Source: Candidatus Aerophobota bacterium | GTDB taxonomy: Bacteria > Aerophobota > Aerophobia > Aerophobales > AE-B3A | Reading direction: 5' to 3' | Length of the DNA: 19,647 nt | Assembly: GCA_030616535.1 (NCBI GenBank) | Contig: JAUWXE010000010.1 | Location: forward strand, 1 to 19,647 | Shown here: positions 1 through 7,073 of the stretch, piece by piece | How the letters are laid out: every line of letters begins with the position of its first letter | How positions within the stretch are numbered: position 1 is the stretch's first letter | Notes under the pieces: generated by a model | The model's database searches: none | Told to the model about the DNA's origin: nothing | The model's input: only the letters and a program-made list of their open reading frames with translations | Translations under genes and position numbers: made by a program

Positions 1-14
1 CGAAGGAGGGTGCA

Positions 15-242
15 ATGGCTATCGTTAAGACTACAGTTAAGGGCCAAATAGTGATACCGGCTAAGCTCCGAAAGAAGTATCACATTAGCAAGGGAACAAG
101 GGTTAAGATCGTGGATAGAAATGGAGAAATTGTAATTAAGCCACTTCTGACTAATCCTGTTAAGGAGGCAAGGGGTATATTCAGGGAAGGTGGATCTGCA
201 CTTAAGGCACTTTTGGCAGGTAGAAAAGAGGATGCAAAGTGA
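15..242 (+). CDS. AbrB/SpoVT-type antitoxin (VapB-like)
   Basis: This 75-residue protein is a likely DNA-binding antitoxin that neutralises the PIN-domain toxin encoded next to it and represses the pair. The N-terminal half (residues 3-45) has the swapped-hairpin AbrB pattern: a TTVKGQIVIPAKLRKK motif, then a basic turn and a GEIVIKP strand. The C-terminal tail (about 50-75) would be the toxin-binding part. A strong ribosome site, AAGGAGGG, ends 4 bases before the ATG, which supports this start. The stop codon overlaps the toxin start by one base (TGATG), so the two are translationally coupled. The family is clear; the specific VapB label is inferred from the neighbour. Any promoter lies outside the window. 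Confidence 0.88.
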   Translation: MAIVKTTVKGQIVIPAKLRKKYHISKGTRVKIVDRNGEIVIKPLLTNPVKEARGIFREGGSALKALLAGRKEDAK

Positions 243-655
243 TGAATTCTGAAAAAATAGTACTGGATAGCTATGCCGTGATAGCCTATTTTGAAGACAA
301 GGTGGGAGCAAAGAAAGTGGAAGAGCTTTTGTGGCAGGCGGAATTGGGTAAAAGATTACTGTTAATGAGTATAATAAACTGGGGTGAAGTTTACTATGCT
401 CTGTGCCGCTCAAAAGGAGAATCTAAGGCGGAGGAGAGTATACTGACAATGGATCAACTTCCCATTAGCTTGGTAAATGTGGACAGATCAATAACTTACC
501 AAGCTGCCAGGTTAAAAGCTCAATACTCTGTGGCACTTGGAGATTGCTTTGCCGCCGCTCTGGCTATAGCAAATAAAAGCCGAGTATTAACTGGAGATCC
601 AGAATTTAAGAATCTGGAAGGGGAAGTCAGTATTAGCTGGCTCAAACCTATCTAA
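242..655 (+). CDS. PIN-domain ribonuclease toxin (VapC-like)
   Basis: This is a PIN-domain protein of 137 residues, the usual VapC length, expected to be a metal-dependent endoribonuclease acting on tRNA or other RNA. The acidic active-site positions are visible in order: Asp in VLDSYAVIAYF near the N terminus, Glu in INWGEVYYAL, Asp in ALGDCFAAALA and Asp in LTGDPEF. The ATG at 242 overlaps the antitoxin stop; a GTG three bases upstream is an alternative start. The frame is intact and all acidic residues are kept, so it should be active. The target RNA cannot be predicted. Only 3 bases separate its stop from the -35 box of the metG promoter. Confidence 0.88.
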   Translation: MNSEKIVLDSYAVIAYFEDKVGAKKVEELLWQAELGKRLLLMSIINWGEVYYALCRSKGESKAEESILTMDQLPISLVNVDRSITYQAARLKAQYSVALGDCFAAALAIANKSRVLTGDPEFKNLEGEVSISWLKPI

Positions 656-658
656 GCC

Positions 659-686
659 TTGACAGAGGACTCGCATATGATAGGAT
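659..686 (+). promoter_or_regulatory. Candidate sigma-70 promoter of metG, extended -10
   Basis: TTGACA at 659-664, a 16-base spacer, then TAGGAT at 681-686 preceded by TGA (extended -10). Transcription would start near 693. The ATG at 685 would then lie inside the -10 box and could not be the metG start, whereas the TTG at 709 and its ribosome site AGAGGG (697-702) fall just downstream. Confidence 0.6.
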
Positions 687-708
687 GAACGGCAAAAGAG
701 GGATAGAC

Positions 709-2235
709 TTGAGAAAAAAATTTTATCTGACCACTCCCGTCTACTATGTTAACGATGTGCCCCACCTGGGACATGCCTACACCACCATTGCTGCTGATGC
801 GCTGGCAAGATATAAGCGCCTTAAGGGATACGAGGTTCTTTTCCTAACTGGCACCGACGAACATGGGGACAAGATCAACCGAGCAGCCAAAGAAAAAGGT
901 ATCACTCCCCTTGAACTGGCTGATCAAGTGGTAAGTCACTTCCAGAATCTCTGGAAGAAGCTCTCTATCTCCAACGATGATTTTATCCGCACCACGGAAT
1001 CCCGGCACATTCAAGTAGTAAGTAAGGTCTTCCAAAGACTTTATGAGCAGGAAGATATCTACCGGGGAACTTATAAAGGCTGGTACTGCGTCCCTTGCGA
1101 GAGTTTCTGGTTAGAGTTACAGTTAAGGAACGGACAGCTTTGTCCGGAATGTGGACGCAAGGCTGAAAAAATAGAAGAGGAAAGTTATTTCTTCAGACTC
1201 TCCCGATATCAAAAACCACTCCTGGATCATCTTGAGAGCCATCCTGACTTTGTTCTTCCCCCTAGCAGGAAAAATGAGGTAGTGGAGTTTGTCAAAAGGG
1301 GACTAAAGGATATTAGCATTACCAGACTAAAACTAGCCTGGGGTATACCCTGCCCGGTGGAAAAGGAGCATACTATCTATGTCTGGATTGATGCTCTTAT
1401 CAACTATATCTCTGCCTTAGGATATGGGGTGAATAAAGATAAGTTTTCTTCATTCTGGCCGGCTGATGTTCATTTGGTGGGAAAAGATATTTTGAGATTC
1501 CACGCCATTATCTGGCCAGCCCTTTTAATGGCTTTAGGGATAGAGCTTCCTCAGACAGTCTTTGCTCATGGTTGGTGGAAAATAAAGGGGGAGAAGATGT
1601 CCAAATCTAAAAAGAACGTCATCGACCCCGAAGAAGTGGTGAAACAACACGGATCAGATCAACTGCGCTACTTTCTTCTTCGAGAGGTTCCCTTTGGGGG
1701 GGACGGCAATTTTTCTACCCCACTTTTTATCAAAAGAGTAAATAGCGACCTTGCCAATGATCTGGGAAATCTACTCAATAGAACCATTCCTCTGGTGGTG
1801 AGGCATTGTGGAGGAAAGGTGCCTTCTCCGACCGACGAAGATAAAACTTTACAGGAAAAAGTAAAAAAAATCCTTCCCTTACTGGATGAAGCTATGAATG
1901 TCCTCTCCTTTTCTGAAGCTTTATCTTACATCTGGGAAATAATAAAATCAGCTAACCTCTATATAGACAGGTGTGCCCCCTGGAAACTGGCCAATCAAGA
2001 GGATAAGCAAAAAAGGCTAAATACTGTTCTTTATAACCTTTTAGAGACTTTAAGGGTGCTGGCACTCCTACTTTTCCCCTTCATACCCGTGTCAGCACAA
2101 AAAATATGGACTCAGTTGGGAATAGAGGAAGACCTGGGCAGTCAAACTCTGGACAAGGCTCACGTTTGGGGTGGATTAAGCCCGGGAACCCCAGTAAAGA
2201 AAGAACTGCCCCTTTTTCCTCGCATTAAGCAATAG
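709..2235 (+). CDS. metG: Methionyl-tRNA synthetase
   Basis: Charges tRNA-Met with methionine (class I synthetase, cytoplasmic). The TTG start is chosen because the product begins MRKKFYLTTPVYYVND, the normal MetG N terminus, and AGAGGG lies 6 bases upstream; the ATG at 685 lacks a spaced ribosome site and sits in the promoter. In the 508-residue product the HIGH-like motif is PHLGH (18-22), four zinc-ligand cysteines are C127, C130, C145 and C148, and KMSKS is at 296-300. The C-terminal anticodon-binding helical domain is present, but there is no appended EMAPII/Trbp111 tRNA-binding domain, so this is a short form. It is the first gene of a same-strand run with rsmA, mtnA and gatC. Confidence 0.95.
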   Translation: MRKKFYLTTPVYYVNDVPHLGHAYTTIAADALARYKRLKGYEVLFLTGTDEHGDKINRAAKEKGITPLELADQVVSHFQNLWKKLSISNDDFIRTTESRHIQVVSKVFQRLYEQEDIYRGTYKGWYCVPCESFWLELQLRNGQLCPECGRKAEKIEEESYFFRLSRYQKPLLDHLESHPDFVLPPSRKNEVVEFVKRGLKDISITRLKLAWGIPCPVEKEHTIYVWIDALINYISALGYGVNKDKFSSFWPADVHLVGKDILRFHAIIWPALLMALGIELPQTVFAHGWWKIKGEKMSKSKKNVIDPEEVVKQHGSDQLRYFLLREVPFGGDGNFSTPLFIKRVNSDLANDLGNLLNRTIPLVVRHCGGKVPSPTDEDKTLQEKVKKILPLLDEAMNVLSFSEALSYIWEIIKSANLYIDRCAPWKLANQEDKQKRLNTVLYNLLETLRVLALLLFPFIPVSAQKIWTQLGIEEDLGSQTLDKAHVWGGLSPGTPVKKELPLFPRIKQ

Positions 2236-2245
2236 ATAAAAGGCA

Positions 2246-2280
2246 GTCCTATGTCCGAAGTCCGAGGTCCTAAGTCCTAA
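2246..2280. repeat. Degenerate 7-bp tandem repeat, five units
   Basis: GTCC recurs at exactly 7-base steps (2246, 2253, 2260, 2267, 2274), giving five units of the form GTCC-T/G-A-N, for example GTCCGAA and GTCCTAA. It lies between metG and rsmA. Other intergenic regions in this window carry heptamer tracts of different sequence but the same period. Confidence 0.8.
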
Positions 2281-2314
2281 CTCAAAAAGCAAGTCAAAAC
2301 CTGAAAACGGCGAC

Positions 2315-2334
2315 AAAAAAATAATCACGTCCCC
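2315..2334 (+). repeat. Solitary half of the 88-bp inverted-repeat element
   Basis: Apart from one extra A, this 20-base sequence (A-run, then TAATCACGTCCCC) matches the first 19 bases of the right arm of the element at 4190-4277, in the same orientation. No complementary left arm is found in the metG-rsmA gap. It lies 18 bases upstream of the rsmA ATG and, like the other copy, is followed by a T-rich stretch and AAGG. Confidence 0.75.
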
Positions 2335-2352
2335 ATTTATCCCCATTTAAGG

Positions 2353-3174
2353 ATGAAATTAAAAGAGAAGACGGAGTATCTCTGGGAGAAATATAATTTT
2401 ACTCCCAAAAAAGAGCTGGGTCAAAATTTCCTGATTGATCCCCGCATAGTTGATAGGATAATAGAGAGCTCAAAGCTTACTAAAGCTGATACCGTGGTTG
2501 AGGTAGGAGCAGGAACCGGAGTTTTAACCGAGAGGCTGGCTAAGAGTGCCGGAAAGGTGATAGGGGTGGAAATTGATAAAAAGCTATGTCAGATTTTAAG
2601 GGAAGAACTCGCCAAGTACGATAACCTTAAGATAATCTGTGAAGATATCGAGCGGTTTTGCTTCGAGAAAAGGTTTGACCAGCCACAATCAGTAAAAATA
2701 GTGGGAAATCTACCCTATCAGATAACTTCTTCTTTTCTCTTAAATCTCGCCCGAAAGGAATGGATCAAATTTATGGTGGTAATGGTGCAAAGGGAGGCGG
2801 CAGGAAGACTCCTGGCTAGACCCGGAGACAAAAGGAGAGGGAGATTAACTGTTCTCATGAACTACTATACCACTATTAATAGAGTCATTGATGTTCCTCC
2901 TCAGGCTTTTATTCCGGCTCCTAAAGTGGGGTCCAGTCTAATTAGAATAGATAGAAAGAAAAATCACCTGGCAAAAAATGAGGATCGTTTTATCACTGTA
3001 GTAAAAGGAGCTTTTCGCTCGCGTCGTAAGATGCTAGTGAATGCAATTAGTAAAGAGCTGGGAAAAGACAAAACTCTGGTTAAGGAGAGATTAAACCGAA
3101 TGGGGATTAACGGGGAAAGAAGAGCAGAGGATCTGACGGTGGAGGAGTTCGTCAGAGTAAGCGAAGTCTTGTAG
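2353..3174 (+). CDS. rsmA: 16S rRNA (adenine(1518)-N6/adenine(1519)-N6)-dimethyltransferase
   Basis: RsmA/KsgA uses S-adenosylmethionine to dimethylate two adjacent adenines near the 3' end of 16S rRNA during late small-subunit assembly. The 273-residue length is typical. Visible motifs are LGQNFLID at the N terminus, the SAM-binding VEVGAGTGVLTE, the acidic VIGVEID, the catalytic NLPY and the family signature FIPAPKVGSS. The ATG has AAGG directly against it, so ribosome-site spacing is poor, but no other in-frame start fits the family N terminus. Its leader carries a half copy of the inverted-repeat element. It ends 16 bases before mtnA and is probably co-transcribed with metG, a common pairing. 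Confidence 0.95.
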   Translation: MKLKEKTEYLWEKYNFTPKKELGQNFLIDPRIVDRIIESSKLTKADTVVEVGAGTGVLTERLAKSAGKVIGVEIDKKLCQILREELAKYDNLKIICEDIERFCFEKRFDQPQSVKIVGNLPYQITSSFLLNLARKEWIKFMVVMVQREAAGRLLARPGDKRRGRLTVLMNYYTTINRVIDVPPQAFIPAPKVGSSLIRIDRKKNHLAKNEDRFITVVKGAFRSRRKMLVNAISKELGKDKTLVKERLNRMGINGERRAEDLTVEEFVRVSEVL

Positions 3175-3190
3175 ATTGAGAGAAAAAAAG

Positions 3191-4240
3191 ATGCCTATTA
3201 AGACTATCGAATGGATAGAGGGAAAGGTTAAGATCATAGATCAGACTAAACTTCCTCAAAAATTGGAGTACATTTATTGTAAGGATGTAGAAACACTAAG
3301 AGAGGCAATTAGTTCCCTTAAGATAAGGGGCGCTCCTGCCTTAGGAATCGCGGCAGCTTTTGGGGTAGTCCTGGGGATAAAGGATTCTTCTGCTCAGGAC
3401 CATCTTAGCTTTCAGAAGGAGATGGAAAAAGTCATTGATGGCCTGGCGCGTTCGCGCCCTACGGCGGTTAACCTTTTTTGGTCCTTGAGGCGCATGAGGG
3501 ACTGCGCGGAAAAGAACAAAGACAAAGAGATAAAGGAAATCAAGGCCATTCTTGAAAAAGAAGCGCTTCAGATAATCAAAGAAGATAAACGATGTAATCG
3601 GCAGATTGGGGAAAACGGAGCATCTCTTATTGAGGATGGAGAGACAATTTTAACCCACTGCAACGCTGGGGCTCTAGCTACAGCTGATTATGGGACTGCC
3701 CTGGGGATTATTTACCGAGCAAAAGAGAAAGGAAAGAAAGTCAAAGTTTACATTGATGAGACCCGTCCTCTTCTTCAAGGAGCAAGACTGACTGCCTGGG
3801 AACTCCTCCGGGAAGGAATTGAGGTGGTCTTGATCTGCGATAACATGGCCGGACAGGTAATGCAGGAGGGAAAGATTGATAAGGTCTTGGTGGGAGCAGA
3901 TAGAGTTGCCGCCAATGGTGATGTGGCCAACAAGATAGGAACTTATATGCTGGCAGTGCTGGCAAAGGAGAATGGGATTCCCTTCTACGTAGCCTGTCCT
4001 TTTTCCAGCATTGATCTATCCCTCTCTTCTGGTAAGGCAATTCCCATTGAACAAAGAAATTCTTCCGAGATAACCAATGGTTGGGGAAAAAGGATTGCTC
4101 CTCAGGGAATTAAGACGTATAATCCTGCTTTTGATGTAACTCCAGCAAGATACATAAAAGGTATAATCACGGAAAAGGGAATACATGAAAAAAAAGGGGA
4201 CGTGATTATTTTTGAAAAGGAAAAATATTTGCAGAGATAG
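3191..4240 (+). CDS. mtnA: S-methyl-5-thioribose-1-phosphate isomerase
   Basis: Converts methylthioribose-1-phosphate to methylthioribulose-1-phosphate in methionine salvage. The ATG at 3191 is preferred over a TTG at 3176 because it gives the family start MPIKTIEW with a GAGAG ribosome site. In the 349-residue product the catalytic cysteine is C157 in LTHCNAGAL and the catalytic aspartate D237 in GADRVAANGD, close to C160 and D240 of the Bacillus enzyme. RGAPALG near the N terminus and NPAFDVTP near the C terminus are also family signatures. The normal family end, ITEKG, falls near residue 330; the last 19 residues are extra, and much of this tail is encoded by the left arm of an inverted-repeat element. 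No other methionine-salvage gene is nearby. Confidence 0.93.
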   Translation: MPIKTIEWIEGKVKIIDQTKLPQKLEYIYCKDVETLREAISSLKIRGAPALGIAAAFGVVLGIKDSSAQDHLSFQKEMEKVIDGLARSRPTAVNLFWSLRRMRDCAEKNKDKEIKEIKAILEKEALQIIKEDKRCNRQIGENGASLIEDGETILTHCNAGALATADYGTALGIIYRAKEKGKKVKVYIDETRPLLQGARLTAWELLREGIEVVLICDNMAGQVMQEGKIDKVLVGADRVAANGDVANKIGTYMLAVLAKENGIPFYVACPFSSIDLSLSSGKAIPIEQRNSSEITNGWGKRIAPQGIKTYNPAFDVTPARYIKGIITEKGIHEKKGDVIIFEKEKYLQR

Positions 4241-4277
4241 AGAAAAAAAAAGAAAAAATAATCACGTCCCCTTTTTT
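4190..4277. repeat. 88-bp inverted-repeat element (MITE/REP-like)
   Basis: The perfect 24-base arms at 4190-4213 and 4254-4277 are exact reverse complements, separated by 40 A-rich bases. The core is GGGGACGTGATTATT on the left and AATAATCACGTCCCC on the right, flanked by A and T runs. The left arm lies inside the 3' end of mtnA, and the right arm ends 12 bases before the gatC ATG. As RNA it would form a long hairpin ending in U6, so it could also act as a terminator or attenuator between the two genes. The MITE/REP origin is inference; no transposase is in the window. Confidence 0.75.
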
Positions 4278-4289
4278 AAGGAGAATAAT

Positions 4290-4583
4290 ATGGCGAAAAA
4301 GATCGGTCGGGAAGAGGTCAGATATATTGCTCACCTAGCTCGGCTTGAATTAACTCCCGAGGAGAAGGAAAAATTCAGCCGCCAGCTAGGAGAGATCCTG
4401 ACCTACGTGGATAAATTGAAAGAGGTAGATACTCGTAATGTCTCCCCTACTTCCCATGTCTTTGCTTTGAAGAATGTATTCAGAGAGGACAAGCGAAAGA
4501 AATCTCTTCCTCTTCGAGAGGCCCTCTTCAATGCTCCCAAGAAGAAACGAAATCAATTCCAGGTTCCCAGGATAATAGAATAA
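4290..4583 (+). CDS. gatC: Aspartyl/glutamyl-tRNA amidotransferase subunit C
   Basis: GatC is the small subunit of GatCAB, which amidates mischarged Glu-tRNA(Gln) and/or Asp-tRNA(Asn); it bridges and stabilises GatA and GatB. The 97-residue product starts MAKKIGREEVRYIAHLARLEL, the canonical GatC helix, and contains the LTPEEKEKFSRQLGEIL segment and a late SHVFALKNVFREDK loop. The ATG at 4290 has AAGGAG 7 bases upstream; the longer frame from 4212 starts inside the inverted repeat and is rejected. Subunits A and B are not adjacent, because the next gene is convergent mreD. The gatC and mreD stops abut (TAA|TTA), leaving no intergenic base. Confidence 0.92.
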   Translation: MAKKIGREEVRYIAHLARLELTPEEKEKFSRQLGEILTYVDKLKEVDTRNVSPTSHVFALKNVFREDKRKKSLPLREALFNAPKKKRNQFQVPRIIE

Positions 4584-5078
4584 TTAAGCTCTATAGATTC
4601 TTTCCTTTCGGCAGACTTCTCGCACTAAAAAAATAAGAAAAACCAGAAGGCAGTTATACAGGGAAGTGAGCAGGGTGAGGTTGACGATTTTTTCTAAAAA
4701 AGAAGAGGAAAGGCGAAAGATAGTTAGCCAGAAGGAAAGGATAGCTCCATTCAGGATGCTGGCCAGTCCTACCATAAGGAGAATAAAGACTATATTTTCC
4801 TGGTAGACCCTTTCCCTCACCTCGGAGGTAAGAAATCCTACTAAAGACAGAGCAAAGGCGTTTAGCCCTAGGAAGGGGGAAAAGAAGATATCTTCCAGCA
4901 GTCCAATTGTAAAACCGGCTAACAATCCCTCTTTCCAGTCATGGGTCCAGGCCCATAGAATGAGCAGAATGAAAGGGAAATCCGGCTTACCTCCTTTAAA
5001 AGGAACTATCCCCATCAAAGTAGCCTCCAGGAGAAAAACCAGACTAACCAGAAATATAAAGGTAGCCAATTTTTTCAT
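4584..5078 (-). CDS. mreD: Rod shape-determining protein MreD
   Basis: MreD is a small polytopic inner-membrane protein of the elongasome, partner of MreC. The 164-residue product is almost entirely hydrophobic, with about five membrane segments, beginning with the helix at LATFIFLVSLVFLLEATL. The segment GLLAGFTIGLLEDIFFSPFLGLNAFALSLVG contains the family-typical G-x-x-x-D and G-x-x-x-L pattern. Its start overlaps the mreC stop by four bases (ATGA), so translation is coupled. The protein ends in a short basic tail. Assignment rests on membrane topology, length and operon position as much as on sequence, as is usual for MreD. Confidence 0.9.
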   Translation of the reverse strand: MKKLATFIFLVSLVFLLEATLMGIVPFKGGKPDFPFILLILWAWTHDWKEGLLAGFTIGLLEDIFFSPFLGLNAFALSLVGFLTSEVRERVYQENIVFILLMVGLASILNGAILSFWLTIFRLSSSFLEKIVNLTLLTSLYNCLLVFLIFLVREVCRKERIYRA

Positions 5079-5884
5079 TTCTTTATGAGGAATAGCTCCT
5101 CCAGCTTCCCAAAATCTACCGAGGGAATAACCTCCACCTCTTGAAATAAACGATTAGGATTCTTTTTCACACGAGAAATTCTTCCCGCCAAAATTCCTTT
5201 GGGGAAAAGGCCTCCTAGACCTGAAGTCACAATCTCATCCCCTACCTTGACAGAGGCTTTGGTTAAAAGATATTTCAACTCACATACCTTCCCTTTACCC
5301 TGTAAGATAGCCACATCCCTGGTTCTTTCATTTCTTACCCCTACCTTGCTTCTCTCATCCAGAATTGCCAGAACTCTGGCTTGATGAGGATAGACCTCAA
5401 TTACTCTCCCTACCAATCCCTGGGCATTAACCACAACCATCTCCTTTTCTATCCCCTCTTTCTTCCCTTTTCCTAAGAAGAAGATTTTAAAATAGTTACG
5501 AGGGGCGTAGGCTACCACCTCGACAGGGAGAAGCTTATGGGCTTGTCTTTGTTGGAATTCAAGCATCTTCTCCAGTCTCTCATTGGTAGAAATGATCCTC
5601 TGATAATAATTCTTCTCCTGGAAAATGAGTTGGGCGAGTTGATCCTTAAGGGCCTTGTTTTCCTCTCTTAGTCTTCTTGAGCTATGGACATCCTCGATGA
5701 ATTTGAGGACATTGGTTTTAAGGTGAAAACCGACCGCCGGGAATAACCCCATTAAGACATAGCTTTTCTCCCTGATTCCAACAACCAAATCACTATGGGA
5801 GATGGAAATTAACATTAGAATAGAGGATAAAAAGAGAAACCCCACTAAAAAAAATATCTTCCAGGAAATTACTCTTCTGATCAC
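5075..5884 (-). CDS. mreC: Rod shape-determining protein MreC
   Basis: MreC is a bitopic inner-membrane protein that links MreB filaments to the periplasmic wall-synthesis machinery. The 269-residue product has a short cytoplasmic start, a membrane helix (about 9-30), a periplasmic coiled coil (about 60-110) and a beta-rich MreC domain (about 120-265) with the recognisable segments VVNAQGLVGRVIEV, AILDERSKVGV and VGDEIVTSGLGGLFPKGILAG. The start is GTG at 5884, 9 bases after the mreB stop; a GGAG lies somewhat far upstream (12 bases), and no better in-frame start is visible. It overlaps mreD by four bases. Confidence 0.95.
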   Translation of the reverse strand: MIRRVISWKIFFLVGFLFLSSILMLISISHSDLVVGIREKSYVLMGLFPAVGFHLKTNVLKFIEDVHSSRRLREENKALKDQLAQLIFQEKNYYQRIISTNERLEKMLEFQQRQAHKLLPVEVVAYAPRNYFKIFFLGKGKKEGIEKEMVVVNAQGLVGRVIEVYPHQARVLAILDERSKVGVRNERTRDVAILQGKGKVCELKYLLTKASVKVGDEIVTSGLGGLFPKGILAGRISRVKKNPNRLFQEVEVIPSVDFGKLEELFLIKK

Positions 5885-5893
5885 CTTAATTCA

Positions 5894-6934
5894 TTACTCC
5901 GAATCAGGGCTGGTTTCTACAATAGAGAGAAGCTCCCGATCCTCCAATAATTTCCCCACTCCCAGCACCACTGAAAGAAGAGGTTCCGGGGCTAGCTTCA
6001 CCAGCAAATGGACTCTTTTAGAAACGCATTTATCAAATCCTTTAAGGCAGGCTCCCCCTCCGGTGAGATATATTCCTCTCTCCATTATGTCTCCCGCCAA
6101 CTCTGGTGGACTTTCCTCCAGGGTACTCTCTATCATCTCACAAATTGTGGATACTACCGGGGAAAGAATATTACTTAACTCCTCAGAGTCTATCTCTATC
6201 TCATTGGGAAAACCCGTGCTCAGGTCTCTTCCCCTCACCTTCATCTTCTCATTCCGCGAGGAAGGTTGGGCGCATCCTATATTTATCTTAATATGCTCGG
6301 CCATCTGTTCACCAATGAATAAATTGTGATTTTCCTTTAGATATAAAATTATAGCCTGATCCATCTCATCCCCGGCTATTCGAATATGTCTGCTTATCAC
6401 TACCCCATTGAGGGAAGTTATGGCTGCCTCACTGGTTCCTCCCCCAATATCAACTATCATATTACCCACGGGTTCAGAGATGGGTAAATTTGTTCCAACT
6501 ACTGCTGCCACTGGCTCATGTACCAGGTGAACCCGGCGAACTCCCAGATGGGTAGCTATGTCTACGGCTGCCTTTTTTTCAACCTTGGTAGCCCTTGAAG
6601 GAACCCCGATCACCAGTTTAGGACCAACCAAAGGGTGATAGGACTGAACCTGAGAGATAAAATATTCAATCATCTTCTGGGTTGCCTCGAAGTCGGCAAT
6701 TACTCCATCTTGCAAAGGACGCACAACCACAATATTCTGAGGAGTCCTCCCCAGCATTTCCTTAGCTTCCTTTCCTACTCCTACAATCCTTCCGTCTTTC
6801 CGACCCATAGCCAATATAGAGGGCATATTTAAAACGATCCCTTTACCCTTTGCATAAATCAAGGTATTGGTTGTTCCTAAATCCATCCCTAAATTATTCC
6901 CAAATAACCTAAAACTAAAAAAATCTCTAAACAT
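5894..6934 (-). CDS. mreB: Rod shape-determining protein MreB (bacterial actin)
   Basis: MreB is an ATP-dependent actin homologue that organises lateral wall synthesis. The open frame reaches upstream to 7075, but the start is placed at ATG 6934. From there the product is 346 residues, the normal MreB length, and begins MFRDFFSFRLFGNNLGMDLG like family members; GGGTGA lies 10 bases upstream, and the extra 47 codons cover a strong promoter and a heptamer repeat. Nucleotide-binding motifs are DLGTTNTLIYAKGKGIVLN, IVDIGGGTSEAAI and YLTGGGACLKGFD. The sequence is somewhat divergent (EPVAAVVGTNLPI and GEQMAEHIKINIGCA in place of common forms). It heads mreB-mreC-mreD. Confidence 0.95.
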   Translation of the reverse strand: MFRDFFSFRLFGNNLGMDLGTTNTLIYAKGKGIVLNMPSILAMGRKDGRIVGVGKEAKEMLGRTPQNIVVVRPLQDGVIADFEATQKMIEYFISQVQSYHPLVGPKLVIGVPSRATKVEKKAAVDIATHLGVRRVHLVHEPVAAVVGTNLPISEPVGNMIVDIGGGTSEAAITSLNGVVISRHIRIAGDEMDQAIILYLKENHNLFIGEQMAEHIKINIGCAQPSSRNEKMKVRGRDLSTGFPNEIEIDSEELSNILSPVVSTICEMIESTLEESPPELAGDIMERGIYLTGGGACLKGFDKCVSKRVHLLVKLAPEPLLSVVLGVGKLLEDRELLSIVETSPDSE

Positions 6935-6962
6935 GGCTCTGTATTCACCCAATTTCAAGGCC

Positions 6963-6990
6963 ATTATATTAACCCCAGGGGAAAAGTCAA
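6963..6990 (-). promoter_or_regulatory. Candidate sigma-70 promoter of the mreBCD operon
   Basis: On the minus strand: TTGACT (6990-6985), a 16-base spacer containing the palindrome CCCCTGGGG, then a perfect TATAAT (6968-6963). Transcription would start near 6956, about 22 bases before the preferred mreB ATG. This shows that the longer mreB frame is probably not translated. Confidence 0.72.
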
Positions 6991-7052
6991 GAATATCTTG
7001 GGACTCTTCCTCTTCGTCGCTGTACCTGGTGAATCGTATTTCGTGAATCGTA
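6986..7052 (-). repeat. Promoter-upstream block, copy A (mreB)
   Basis: Read on the minus strand, these 67 bases align without gaps to 11874-11808, with 49 identities by hand count. In both copies the block ends exactly at the TTGAC of a promoter, and similarity stops there. The distal half consists of heptamer units; the promoter-proximal 35 bases, starting GCGAC, are not an obvious simple repeat yet match at about 27 of 35 positions. Confidence 0.7.
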
Positions 7053-7055
7053 TCT
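7021..7055. repeat. Degenerate 7-bp tandem repeat, five units
   Basis: Five consecutive 7-base units share a GT at positions 2-3, for example GGTGAAT, CGTATTT and CGTGAAT. The tract is upstream of the mreB promoter and partly inside the shared promoter-upstream block. Confidence 0.75.
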
Positions 7056-7073
7056 TGGTTTCTTTTTTTGGCC

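Noticed and set aside
1..655. Defence or mobile island around the VapBC pair
   Set aside because: Only the two toxin-antitoxin genes are present, followed by housekeeping genes; no integrase, transposase or further defence gene is seen.
685..708. ATG at 685 as metG start
   Set aside because: It overlaps the proposed -10 box, lacks a properly spaced ribosome site and adds eight residues not typical of MetG.
3741..4040. Minus-strand open frame of 99 codons
   Set aside because: It lies wholly inside mtnA, has a Pro/Arg/Ser-rich composition typical of a shadow frame and no ribosome site.
5802..6329. Plus-strand open frame of 175 codons
   Set aside because: It is antisense to the mreC start and mreB coding region, which are well supported; the composition is Ser/Pro-rich and no domain is visible.
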